Of a stretch of 64,000 nucleotides of DNA, positions 55,617-63,939 are shown one piece after another. Every line of letters begins with the position of its first letter. Position 1 is the first letter of the stretch. Below the pieces are notes generated by a model that was not told where the DNA came from, did no database searches, and saw only the letters and a program-made list of their open reading frames with translations. Position numbers and translations under genes: made by a program. This DNA comes from Pachysolen tannophilus NRRL Y-2460 (lineage: Eukaryota > Ascomycota > Pichiomycetes > Alaninales > Pachysolenaceae). The DNA is taken from positions 344,941 through 408,940 of the forward strand of contig KV454012.1 in the NCBI GenBank assembly GCA_001661245.1, in the 5' to 3' direction.

Positions 55617-57842
55617 ATGGGAGTTCCAAGTACATCTTCTTCAGCACCTGATACAATAGTTATTGATGACCCTTCAATTATTTCGGCATCAAAAAGAGAT
55701 AATAATAATAATAATAATAGGAGCAAACAAAAAGATTCAAATATTGCAGAAAGCAGTCAAGAGAATATGAATGCAATCACTAGATTTTTAGAAAGTGCAG
55801 CAGCTGCAGCTGCGAAAGAAGAACAATCCACTTCTTCAACTTCAGCTATAATAGATACAATTAAAAAAAACAATGTTGATTCTGAAGAAATTTATATTGA
55901 ATATCCAAGAAGAGTTGTTTTGCATAAATATGGACCTGAAGGTTTGTTAAAATTAAAAGAATCACCATTAGTTGCAGAATTTATTAAAAAATTACGATTC
56001 CCTGATGAGGATTTTTGGAGATTACGTACTAAAACATTCTCTCTCAATCAAGGTAATAACGGTAACAGTAACAACAGCAATAATAGCAACAACAACAATA
56101 ACAATAATAATAATAATAATAACAATAATAACAATAACAGCAATAACAAATGGTCGAGTGCACATCACCATCATGGGAACAATGGTACAGGTGAAATGGG
56201 TAGTTTTTCAATAAAGACACATGACAGAAGAAGAAATAATACCACTAATACAAGAAAGAAGAGAAGAGATAGTGAAAATCATCATCATAATATTAGCAGG
56301 AAATTCAATAATAATGTTCATGATCGTAGAGGTGAAGATGAGGAAGAAGAAGAGGACACACCTGAATGGATGTTAGAAAATGATGAACCAGTTGGTAATT
56401 CGGCAGTGGATTTTGAGAAATGGAAAGCTAAGATGAAATTAGAAGAAAAAAGATTGAATGGAGAAACTGTAACTGAAAACGAATTAAACGAATTAAAACA
56501 CTTGGATGATCCACAATTACGTGAAAATCAACAAGATCAAGAAAATAATCAAAATAATAAGGATTCTAAAAATGCAATTGATAATTTCTTTGGTTTTTAT
56601 AAAGAAACTTCTTCGGTTACAAAATCTTTTAACGATGCGGATAATAAATTGGTAGAATCAGAATTCCAAACATCATCCATTTCGAAAGATAGTCAACAAA
56701 CTTCAGAGAAAAGTTCAAGATTTAGCTCTTTTTTTGGTGTTGCCTCACCTCCTCCCTCTCAAAGTACTACACTTGATAGACAAGGAGGTTCGCGTCTTCT
56801 GTCTATACTTAATGGTAACAAGGATAGTAGTAACAATAATGTCAATGTTAGTACGCCTTCTTCCAGCATTGTTTCACCGGTTCAACAATCCCAACGTTTT
56901 GTAGTTGGAAATGGTCCTTCTTCTGCCCTGCAAAATCAATATCAACAGCAACAACAGCAACAGCAACAACAGCAACAGCAACAACAGCAACATAGTCAAG
57001 TGCCACATGAGCAACAAGAAAATTCTGCTGCATCTCTATTAAATTCAATTAAAATGAATTCCAATCATAATCAAAATAGTCCTCAGCAACAATCCGCAGA
57101 ACCACTGCAAAAAAATGACGTATTTTTCATGTCGCTATTGAATAAATCAGTGCAGCCCCCACATCAACCTTCTTCTGAACCCCAACAATCTCCGGCTTAT
57201 AATAATTCACCTCAGTTGAACAGGCCATTGTTCCAACAACCGCAAGTTAATCAACAATTCCAAGTTCCTCTCCAACAACAGCCACAGCGGCCAGGACAGT
57301 TTCCTCCAGGTCCAGGTCCAGGTCAGGTTCCAGTTCATATTCAGCAACAGGCAGATCAGCGTCAAGGAGGTCCTCTTCAACAATTACCACCACATATACA
57401 GCTGCAGCAACTTAATCAAAGCAAAGGCGTTAACTTTCAACAGTTTGCACCAAATGGCCAAAACCCGCTGGGTCCGTTTAATCAACAAATGCCTCCTTGG
57501 TTAATGCAAGGTGCCCCAATACCACCTCTGTTCATGAATGGTGGTAGAGGCTTACCAATTCCACAACAGCAAGGTGTTCCTCCACCTGGTTTACAACTGC
57601 AAAATCCACAGCAACCAGCTCTGGGTCAACAACCACAATTTTCGTCGAATGGAATGCCATCGTTCATCAATGGTCCACCTCCACCTGGTTTCAATGGAGG
57701 CCCAGGTTTTGGATTCCCACCACCACCACCGATGTTGTTCCCACAACAACCACAACAACCACATCAGCCTCAACAGCAACAACAGCAACAACAGTTTACC
57801 AGGATGAGTGGTCCACTTCCACAGTTTCAACAACGTAAATAA
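55617..57842 (+). CDS. EAP1: eIF4E-binding protein, Eap1/4E-T-like
   Basis: 741 aa from ATG 55617 (MGVPSTSSSAPDTIVIDD); the open frame extends upstream only from a GTG. Residues 105-111 are YGPEGLL, a canonical YxxxxL-hydrophobic eIF4E-binding motif, in the context RRVVLHKYGPEGLLKLKESP. Further on are FPDEDFWRLRT, poly-Asn (about 56085-56150), basic RNNTTNTRKKRRDS, EDTPEWMLENDEP, AIDNFFGFYKE and SSRFSSFFGV, the last three resembling segments of 4E-T/Eap1 translational repressors. The C-terminal 300 residues are Gln/Pro-rich with a poly-Gln run (56944-56990) and Pro-Gly stretches, as in P-body proteins. Predicted role: competes with eIF4G for eIF4E and promotes mRNA decay, like S. cerevisiae Eap1. 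The family call rests on short motifs. Confidence 0.7.
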   Translation: MGVPSTSSSAPDTIVIDDPSIISASKRDNNNNNNRSKQKDSNIAESSQENMNAITRFLESAAAAAAKEEQSTSSTSAIIDTIKKNNVDSEEIYIEYPRRVVLHKYGPEGLLKLKESPLVAEFIKKLRFPDEDFWRLRTKTFSLNQGNNGNSNNSNNSNNNNNNNNNNNNNNNNNSNNKWSSAHHHHGNNGTGEMGSFSIKTHDRRRNNTTNTRKKRRDSENHHHNISRKFNNNVHDRRGEDEEEEEDTPEWMLENDEPVGNSAVDFEKWKAKMKLEEKRLNGETVTENELNELKHLDDPQLRENQQDQENNQNNKDSKNAIDNFFGFYKETSSVTKSFNDADNKLVESEFQTSSISKDSQQTSEKSSRFSSFFGVASPPPSQSTTLDRQGGSRLLSILNGNKDSSNNNVNVSTPSSSIVSPVQQSQRFVVGNGPSSALQNQYQQQQQQQQQQQQQQQQHSQVPHEQQENSAASLLNSIKMNSNHNQNSPQQQSAEPLQKNDVFFMSLLNKSVQPPHQPSSEPQQSPAYNNSPQLNRPLFQQPQVNQQFQVPLQQQPQRPGQFPPGPGPGQVPVHIQQQADQRQGGPLQQLPPHIQLQQLNQSKGVNFQQFAPNGQNPLGPFNQQMPPWLMQGAPIPPLFMNGGRGLPIPQQQGVPPPGLQLQNPQQPALGQQPQFSSNGMPSFINGPPPPGFNGGPGFGFPPPPPMLFPQQPQQPHQPQQQQQQQQFTRMSGPLPQFQQRK

Positions 57843-58361
57843 AGTGCAGCTAAAGTATAGGGTTTTTCACGTACATTATGGGGTTTAAATTTTTTTTTTT
57901 TCTTTATTTTTTTTTTTTTTTTTTTTTTATACCATTTAATACGTCAATACGAAGTATAGTCTCTTTTATTTGATTTAGTTAGCGGATCAGTTGTGTTGTA
58001 ACTATTAAGAGTTAATTTATTCCCTAAAGCTTGTAGTTCAACATTTAGTACTTCCTAGAAAATATAAAATTCTATTGAAACTGCGTCCAATTGTGTCTGC
58101 GGCTCTTTTCTTCAGATCCAAATAGGCGAAAATGAAAAACTAAAGCGATTGAAACGTTAACGGAAAATACTTATTATTACTCGATATTGAGATAAGAGAC
58201 CCCCTATTTTTCATATAAAAACTAGGATTTAAGAGTAGTTATTTCATTCATCTTAATTGTAATAGTTTTGTTCTTTCTTTTTTCTTTTTTCTTTTTTCTT
58301 TTTTTTTTTTTTTTTTTAGCTGGAAAAAAAAAACAAAGTTTATTGAGCTTCTTGAAGGAAA
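57843..58361. other. EAP1-like 3' / DAO1 promoter
   Basis: Poly-T-rich spacer of about 520 bp with no gene. A CTTTTTT repeat precedes the DAO1 start. Confidence 0.5.
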
Positions 58362-59432
58362 ATGTCGAAAGTTGTTGTAGTCGGTGCCGGTGTTACTGGT
58401 TTAACAACTGCTTACTTCTTATCAGAAAAAGGTTATGATGTTACAATAGTATTTAAGAAGGCCTTTTTTGATGGATATGATGATCTGTGCTATGCTTCCA
58501 ATTTTGCAGGTGCCAATTGGCATAGTTTTGCCAGTCATGATGAAATTGAATTACAAGAATATGATAAACCGGCATATAGGAAATTTTTACATTTGGCCAA
58601 GACTGATCCAAAAGCTGGTATAATATTGAAAAAAAACGTTTCTTATATAGAGAAAGAGACTTTTGCTAAAAAGTATAACAATGACCCTTCCAAAGTTTCA
58701 CATCCTTGGTTTAAAGATTTTGTTGAAGACTACAAAATTATTCCTCAGCACGAATTACCAAGTAATATTGGGTTCGGAACTTCTTATCTTGGTGTTGTTA
58801 TTACCACGCCTATTTATCTTAACTACTTGTTACTGAAATGTGTTGAAAACGGAGCTACCTATAAAAGAGCTACTCTTGAACATATTAGAGACGCTGAAAA
58901 ATATCACCATTCGGGTATTAAACCTGATGTTATTGTCAATTGTACAGGACTTTTAGCAGCTAAATTAGGTGGAGTGGAAGATAAGGAAGTGTATCCGATT
59001 AGAGGTCAAATTATTGTAGTTGAAAATGACTGCAAAGATGTCATGAGTGTAAAATTTGAAGATCCCCAAAATCCAGATGATTTGTTATATATTATGCCTA
59101 GAAAAGAAGGTGGTGCTATTATTGGTGGTTGTTTCTTAGCCGATATTTGGAATAATACTCCTGATTACGAAATGGCAAATAGAACTTTGCAAAGAGCTAA
59201 AAAATATTGCCCAGAATTTGTTGATCCATGTAGTGGAAACCCATCTGAGTTTAAAGTTGTTAGATATCAAGTTGGATTTAGACCTGGTAGAAAAGGAGGA
59301 CCAAAAGTTGAAATCGAAGGAAACATCGTTCATAATTACGGAGCTGGTGGTACTGGTTATCAATCCTCATACGGCACATGCTCCAAAGCTGTTTCTTTGG
59401 TAGAACTGTTTTTAAGCAAACCTAAATTATAA
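58362..59432 (+). CDS. DAO1: D-amino-acid oxidase (FAD)
   Basis: Peroxisomal-type flavoenzyme that oxidises D-amino acids to keto acids, ammonia and hydrogen peroxide. 356 aa. N-terminal FAD motif VVVGAGVTGLTTAYFLSEKG, family signature ASNFAGANWHSFAS, NCTGLLAAKLGG, PIRGQIIVVEND, and the substrate-carboxylate region VVRYQVGFRPGRKGGPKVE with HNYGAGGTGYQSSYG. The protein ends SKPKL: PKL is a weak variant of the peroxisomal PTS1 tripeptide. Three in-frame CTG codons lie at variable, mostly polar positions. Its absence from S. cerevisiae and presence in many Candida-type yeasts fits the suggested lineage. Confidence 0.93.
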   Translation: MSKVVVVGAGVTGLTTAYFLSEKGYDVTIVFKKAFFDGYDDLCYASNFAGANWHSFASHDEIELQEYDKPAYRKFLHLAKTDPKAGIILKKNVSYIEKETFAKKYNNDPSKVSHPWFKDFVEDYKIIPQHELPSNIGFGTSYLGVVITTPIYLNYLLLKCVENGATYKRATLEHIRDAEKYHHSGIKPDVIVNCTGLLAAKLGGVEDKEVYPIRGQIIVVENDCKDVMSVKFEDPQNPDDLLYIMPRKEGGAIIGGCFLADIWNNTPDYEMANRTLQRAKKYCPEFVDPCSGNPSEFKVVRYQVGFRPGRKGGPKVEIEGNIVHNYGAGGTGYQSSYGTCSKAVSLVELFLSKPKL

Positions 59433-60132
59433 TTTGGTAATGTTAGCCGGTTGTCGCTTAGTATCGTCCGTCGCCTATGACCAGTAATTGTGATGTAGTC
59501 AAGAGATTGAGCCGCATGCGCGTATATATTTCCGCTTAAGTTTAGATATGCAAGTATCCGTTTGAATTTCTATTATTTAATTAGGACTGGTATTAAACCT
59601 GTTAATCTATCTTATCTACCCTATCTATCTATTGATGTATATATGTGATATATGGAATTTGAAATTGCATGCGATGATCTAAATTCTATGTTTCAGGTAA
59701 AAGGTTTCTGTACTATGTCAAACTCGAGGAAAAGTATTAAATTCCAGTACCACTGCGAGTGTTTAAATGGAGTAGAAGACTAACTTGTTTAAAGACAAGT
59801 TATTTATTTTATTGGGAAGAAAGATTTAATATTCGATTATTCTCAAGCCGTAAAATTTTATTCATTGGAATGATAGTCTAGATTATAGATTAAAGTATAT
59901 AGGAGTGTGCTGCGTCTAATTTGCATCTCTTTTTCAGATGCAAATGAGAGAAATCTGATAAATTGGGGTTTATCGAAGTTATGCATGAGGCAAAAACTGA
60001 ATTAGAAGTGAGCATCTCCAACAATAAGTTCAAAAGATTAAAGCGTTTTATTTTTTTCACTACAAATGTTGAGAATATTGTGCCTTAGTATATGTGCCTC
60101 TGGCATAAAGGTTTGGTGTAATTTTTTTGAAA
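59433..60132. other. DAO1 downstream region with a hairpin
   Basis: 700 bp without a confident gene. A 10-bp perfect inverted repeat ATTTGCATCT (59919-59928) / AGATGCAAAT (59936-59945) with a 7-nt loop is the only ordered structure noticed. A GC-richer patch lies right after DAO1 (about 59440-59525). Confidence 0.5.
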
Positions 60133-60279
60133 ATGATCACCACTGGAAAATTTAAGGTTTCTGTTCTGTTTATCACAGCATATATTTATGTTGGTATTAT
60201 AATTTCCACAACAGTTTACCTAAGTTACTTATTCAAAAGAATTGAGTCAATTGAGTCAAATGCAAGCATATATAAGTAA
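60133..60279 (+). CDS. candidate 48-aa single-span membrane protein
   Basis: Short ORF, ATG 60133 to TAA 60279. The frame begins MITTGKFKVSV and contains a hydrophobic segment FITAYIYVGIIISTTVYLSY followed by a basic KR, which would be a single membrane span. Its codons resemble neighbouring genes. No homologue comes to mind. The length is within chance for AT-rich DNA, so this is a candidate only. Confidence 0.3.
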   Translation: MITTGKFKVSVLFITAYIYVGIIISTTVYLSYLFKRIESIESNASIYK

Positions 60280-60431
60280 AACAAAAAAGGAATTTACAAT
60301 TTAGAAATAATATAATTATACAATTTCAAACAAAACTATCGACATATTAAATTCCATCTACTTAAAAGTTAATAAATTTGAATTAATTTTTTTTTTTTCA
60401 TCTTTTCCATTGAATTTATAATTAAGATAAC

Positions 60432-60744
60432 TTACATAAAAGAGAAACTTTTTTTCCCATATTCTTGAACATGTTTCTCATCTGTATGAGTATTAAAAAT
60501 TTTACGAGTATAATTACCAACTCTTGCTTTCCCACCTGGATGTAACAATTGTTCATTCCAATATGGATTTGGTTTCCCTGAATATTTATGTTTCTTAACA
60601 TTTATATGTGTATATCCTTCTTGAATATTTTTAACTGAGGTATTGATTGGTACTGCTGGTGGTATATACTATCTTACTGTTAGTAAGACAATTAACTAAG
60701 ATCAGAATGATAATTCAATACATTGTAATTTAAAATCTTACCAT
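60432..60744 (-). CDS. small conserved-looking 79-aa protein, intron after the ATG
   Basis: Exon 1 is the ATG alone (60744-60742). The intron is 60669-60741: donor GTAAGA, TACTAAC at 60685-60679, acceptor TAG about ten bases further. Exon 2 is 60668-60432 and reads in frame MYIPPAVPINTSVKN. The body is soluble, basic and rich in Gly, Asn, Tyr and His, with KYSGKPNPYWNEQLLHPG and GKARVGNYTRKIF; it looks like real protein rather than chance. Its end (ATG TAA GTT) coincides with another GTAAGT, so a further 3' exon is possible. I do not recognise the family; a small mitochondrial or ribosome-associated protein is a guess from composition. Confidence 0.6.
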
Positions 60745-61227
60745 TATCAATAAACAAGAAACTTTGAGATTAAAACTAACCAATTAACAAAATAAATAAA
60801 AGAAAAATTAAAAAGAAAAACTAAAAGTAAAAAAAAAAGCTAACCAACTTACTATCCTTAATTAATTAGTTTTAAATTACTAAAGTTTCAATTGGGGGTT
60901 AAAACTGTTCTGTTCATGCATAAAACATCATTTTTAAAAATACAGTATAAAATATTTATTTTTCATTTAATTCAACTTGATGGATTTTCAACATTCTGAT
61001 AAATTAAACATTTGTCTCTCTATATTTTCTAAGATTTATCAGCTACTTCTATATATGATTAATCTCATAATATTTATGAAGAAAAATCAAAATTAAAATC
61101 AAAAGGAAAAGGAAAAGAAAAAAAAAAACAATATTAATAGAATGAGAATCTAAGATTAAAAATACAAACAAATTTTTCCAAAACTTTTATTCTATTTTTA
61201 TTCTTTTTTCTTATTTTAATGTAACTC

Positions 61228-61732
61228 CTAAAAGCCTGGACCACCTGGACCACCTGGACCACCACCACCACCGCATAACTCTTCTAACAAACAACAGAAA
61301 CATAACGCAGAAAGACTATATATAATCCCCCAATTGTTAGTAGAATAAAATATAATAATCTTAATTTTACTCAAAAAAAAAGCAAAAAGCAAAATAAACT
61401 GTTTAATTACTTACCATCCACCATAACAGCCACAACAATTATCATTTTGCCGAGGAGGCTGCTGTTGAACATACATTGGTTGTTGTTGTTGGTAATAACC
61501 TTGTGGAGGTTGCTGATAATAACCTTGGGGTGGAGGTTGTTGATAATATCCCTGCGGTTGTTGATGATAATACTATAAGTGTTAGTTCCCTTAATTTAAT
61601 TTTCAAACTCATATAATGAGACCATTCAATTTATTTATAAAACTGTTCAGTAACAATTTTCAAATTATCTAATCAGTTTTAAAAACTAAAAAAAGAAAAG
61701 AAAAAGTTAAACCAATTTTTACTCACACTCAT
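61228..61732 (-). CDS. CYSTM-family Cys-rich tail protein, two introns
   Basis: 83-aa protein in three exons: 61732-61727 (ATG AGT), 61572-61415, 61315-61228. Intron 1 has donor GTGAGT, branch AACTAAC (61587-61581) and acceptor TAG. Intron 2 has donor GTAAGT, branch TACTAAC (61342-61336) and acceptor TAG. The product has tandem QGYYQQPP repeats, then NDNCCGCYGGC and LSALCFCCLLEELC, then a Gly/Pro-rich end (GGPGGPGGPGF). A Gln/Tyr/Pro-rich head with a short Cys-rich membrane module is the hallmark of CYSTM proteins (S. cerevisiae YDL012C/YBR016W type), tail-anchored stress-related plasma-membrane proteins. All three phases agree, which supports the model strongly. Confidence 0.85.
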
Positions 61733-61852
61733 AATCTATAAGCAATCAATAATTACAATTTTCTTTTATGAAAATAATATAACTTCTCCTAATCCAATCC
61801 AATCCCTAACAATTCTAAAAAAATAATTTAAGAATATTCCAATTATTTCAAT

Positions 61853-61887
<35 letters not shown>

Positions 61888-62576
61888 AAAACGGCTTGGC
61901 TACTTTTATCTGTTTCTTTCTTTATTTTTCTTTTTTTTCTTTATTATGCTGTCAACTACTCGATGAAAGTTGTGTTGCGCGAGCACGACTACAGTTTTTA
62001 GTAATAATAATGAATCAAAAAGCTACATTTCTGAGTTGATGTTAGCGGTCAGAAAGAAAAAAAAAAAAAAGATGGGTTGGGCCAGTATCTTTTTATCTTT
62101 TCTTTGGTTTTATTCTATTCTTTCCACATGCTATAACTTATAAATTTATATTTTATAAATTATAAGTTTTAGCTATATATATTAAAAGTATTAGAGATTT
62201 TTCAATTAGTAGTTAATTTATTGATTGAATAGCGTAACTACCGCATTAGGAAGGAAAAATGCGAAAACAAAAAAACCAAATTGCTAAAAAGGGAAATAAA
62301 CCAAAAAAAGAAAGCGCAAAAATATTGCTAGCCACAAGGTTTTACAATATTACTTTATTGGGAAGATTTATTTAGCCACTTCCATAATAGGAATTTTTTT
62401 GAAAGAAAAAAAATTCATAACTGTGGCTGGTGTGATGGTATACAATTTTCAACTTTCATTTTTTTTACCGAATTTTTCAACAACCTTTCATATATGGTAT
62501 GAATTAATTTTATATAAATTTATTGGTATTGGTATCAAAAGACTAGAAGAAGACTTTATCATTATCTTTCAGAGCA
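61733..62576. promoter_or_regulatory. CYSTM/MRPL27 divergent promoter region
   Basis: About 840 bp between divergent starts. Contains a TA repeat (61856-61883) and an AT hairpin with arms near 62135-62149 and 62155-62168 (AACTTATAAATTTAT against ATAAATTATAAGTT, one-base bulge). An open frame upstream of the MRPL27 ATG (from 62399) is hydrophobic and out of frame, so it is not called. Confidence 0.5.
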
Positions 62577-63011
62577 ATGAAAGCTTCAACAGTGACACAG
62601 TTTCAGCAGACTTTTGGTTGTGCTTTGAAAAGACCATGGAAAACTTATAAAGATGGTACTTTATTTTATGGTACTACAAAATCGGGAACAAAGAGAACTC
62701 CATTAACAACAAAAGGCGGTAACAAAAATTTTTATAAAGGTACTAGGTCCTCTGGTGTTGGGCAACATACAAAGCATGGTGGATATGTAATTGACTGGGC
62801 AAAAGTTAGAACGTTTGTGGTACCTGAAGGATTAAAAGAATGTTCTTTGAACCCTTATGTTAGTTCTAATATGCCTTCAATTAAACATGAATTTAAAGGT
62901 TATAAAAAAGGTCCTGAAGATCCAGATTTGTATTTTGAAAAAATTAAGGAATTCATAGAGAACGGTAAGGTTGATTATCCAGTAAGTAAGAACTTTCTTG
63001 AAAGAGGTTAA
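62577..63011 (+). CDS. MRPL27: mitochondrial large-subunit ribosomal protein mL41
   Basis: 144 aa (yeast 146). Matches yeast Mrpl27 along its length: start [88 protein letters not shown] and C-terminal ERG. It is a component of the mitochondrial 54S subunit; the basic N-terminus acts as targeting sequence. It converges with DPB3, with about 170 bp of terminator sequence between. Confidence 0.96.
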   Translation: MKASTVTQFQQTFGCALKRPWKTYKDGTLFYGTTKSGTKRTPLTTKGGNKNFYKGTRSSGVGQHTKHGGYVIDWAKVRTFVVPEGLKECSLNPYVSSNMPSIKHEFKGYKKGPEDPDLYFEKIKEFIENGKVDYPVSKNFLERG

Positions 63012-63181
63012 TTGAATTTTATCTATCTACTTTTTATTTTATTTTTATATCTTTTTGGCATGTAAATAAATATATATATATATATATTACCCTTGGGTTT
63101 TTTTTTCTTTTTTTTTTCAGTTTTTTAAAGAAATTTTTAAATATTCTTTTTTCTTTCTTTGTTTCTGATTAAAGGATTATA

Positions 63182-63904
63182 TCAAGCATCAACCATTTCT
63201 TGGTCTTCATCGTTAGTCTCTTCAATATCGTTATCTTCAATTTCCTCTGTAGCATCACGATCATCTGCTTCTGCGAAACTTCTATTTGCAATGAAACTTG
63301 CTTCTTGAATAACTGGTTCATCGTCTTGTTTCGTGAGAGTGCTGATATCAATTTTGCTATCATTAACTGTACTAATTTTCTTATTTACCTTCTTTTCATC
63401 GTTGTCATCATTGTTATCATCATCATTAATTACTATTACTCCCTTATTATCATTTCCAACAATGCTGTTTTTCTTATTGGTAAAAGCCAATATTCCTTGG
63501 AAATCTCTTGCACCATTCCTAGATTTTACAACTTCATCTACTTCTTTCTTATCATCATCTATTGTCACTGAATCATGATTTTCAAGAGGTTCTTTTAAAG
63601 TTATCTTATTCTTTGCATATAATTCACCAACTTTATATCTCTTAGGAACAACATCAGCTAAAAACATTAATGATGGATTTTGCTTAACAACTTGATAAAA
63701 ATCTTCATAATTTATCTTCTTACGACCCATTCTTCTAGTTTCTATAGAAGCTTTTGAAGTTAAATCTTGAACAAATAATTCCGTAGCTTTTGTTATTAAT
63801 TGTATACTGGCAGATGATACACCTGAATAGTCTGGGTCAAGCTTAACGATTTTTCTAATTCTTGCCTGAGGCAACGTTGTTGATTCATTACTAGATGATG
63901 ACAT
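63182..63904 (-). CDS. DPB3: histone-fold protein, Dpb3-like (polymerase epsilon / CHRAC15 type)
   Basis: 240 aa. The histone fold occupies about residues 11-95: LPQARIRKIVKLDPDYSGVS, SIQLITKATELFVQDLTSKA, GRKKINYEDFYQVVKQN and LMFLADVVPKRYK. The initial LPxARIRKIxK and the FLADVVPKR end are typical of the NF-YC-like partner (Dpb3, POLE4, CHRAC15, Dls1). The rest is acidic and Asn/Asp-rich, like the yeast Dpb3 tail. It would pair with the Dpb4 encoded 41 kb away. Dls1 (the ISW2-specific paralogue) is the alternative; many yeasts have one gene serving both. ACGCG lies about 30 bp upstream of the ATG. Confidence 0.85.
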   Translation of the reverse strand: MSSSSNESTTLPQARIRKIVKLDPDYSGVSSASIQLITKATELFVQDLTSKASIETRRMGRKKINYEDFYQVVKQNPSLMFLADVVPKRYKVGELYAKNKITLKEPLENHDSVTIDDDKKEVDEVVKSRNGARDFQGILAFTNKKNSIVGNDNKGVIVINDDDNNDDNDEKKVNKKISTVNDSKIDISTLTKQDDEPVIQEASFIANRSFAEADDRDATEEIEDNDIEETNDEDQEMVDA

Positions 63905-63934
63905 GATGATTAATAAGCTCTTTGCTTTAACGAA

Positions 63935-63939
63935 ACGCG
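63935..63939 (-). promoter_or_regulatory. ACGCG core upstream of DPB3-like gene
   Basis: The five-base MCB/SCB-like core ACGCG, in AACGAAACGCGA, 31 bp before the start codon. Such sites drive G1/S expression of replication genes in yeasts. One short site this close to the ATG is suggestive only. Confidence 0.35.

Noticed and set aside
62399-62650. 83-aa ORF just before MRPL27
   Set aside because: Overlaps the MRPL27 start in another frame and is hydrophobic/Phe-rich from T tracts.
63200-63578. Plus-strand hydrophobic ORFs over DPB3
   Set aside because: Antisense shadow of the acidic Asp/Asn-rich tail.
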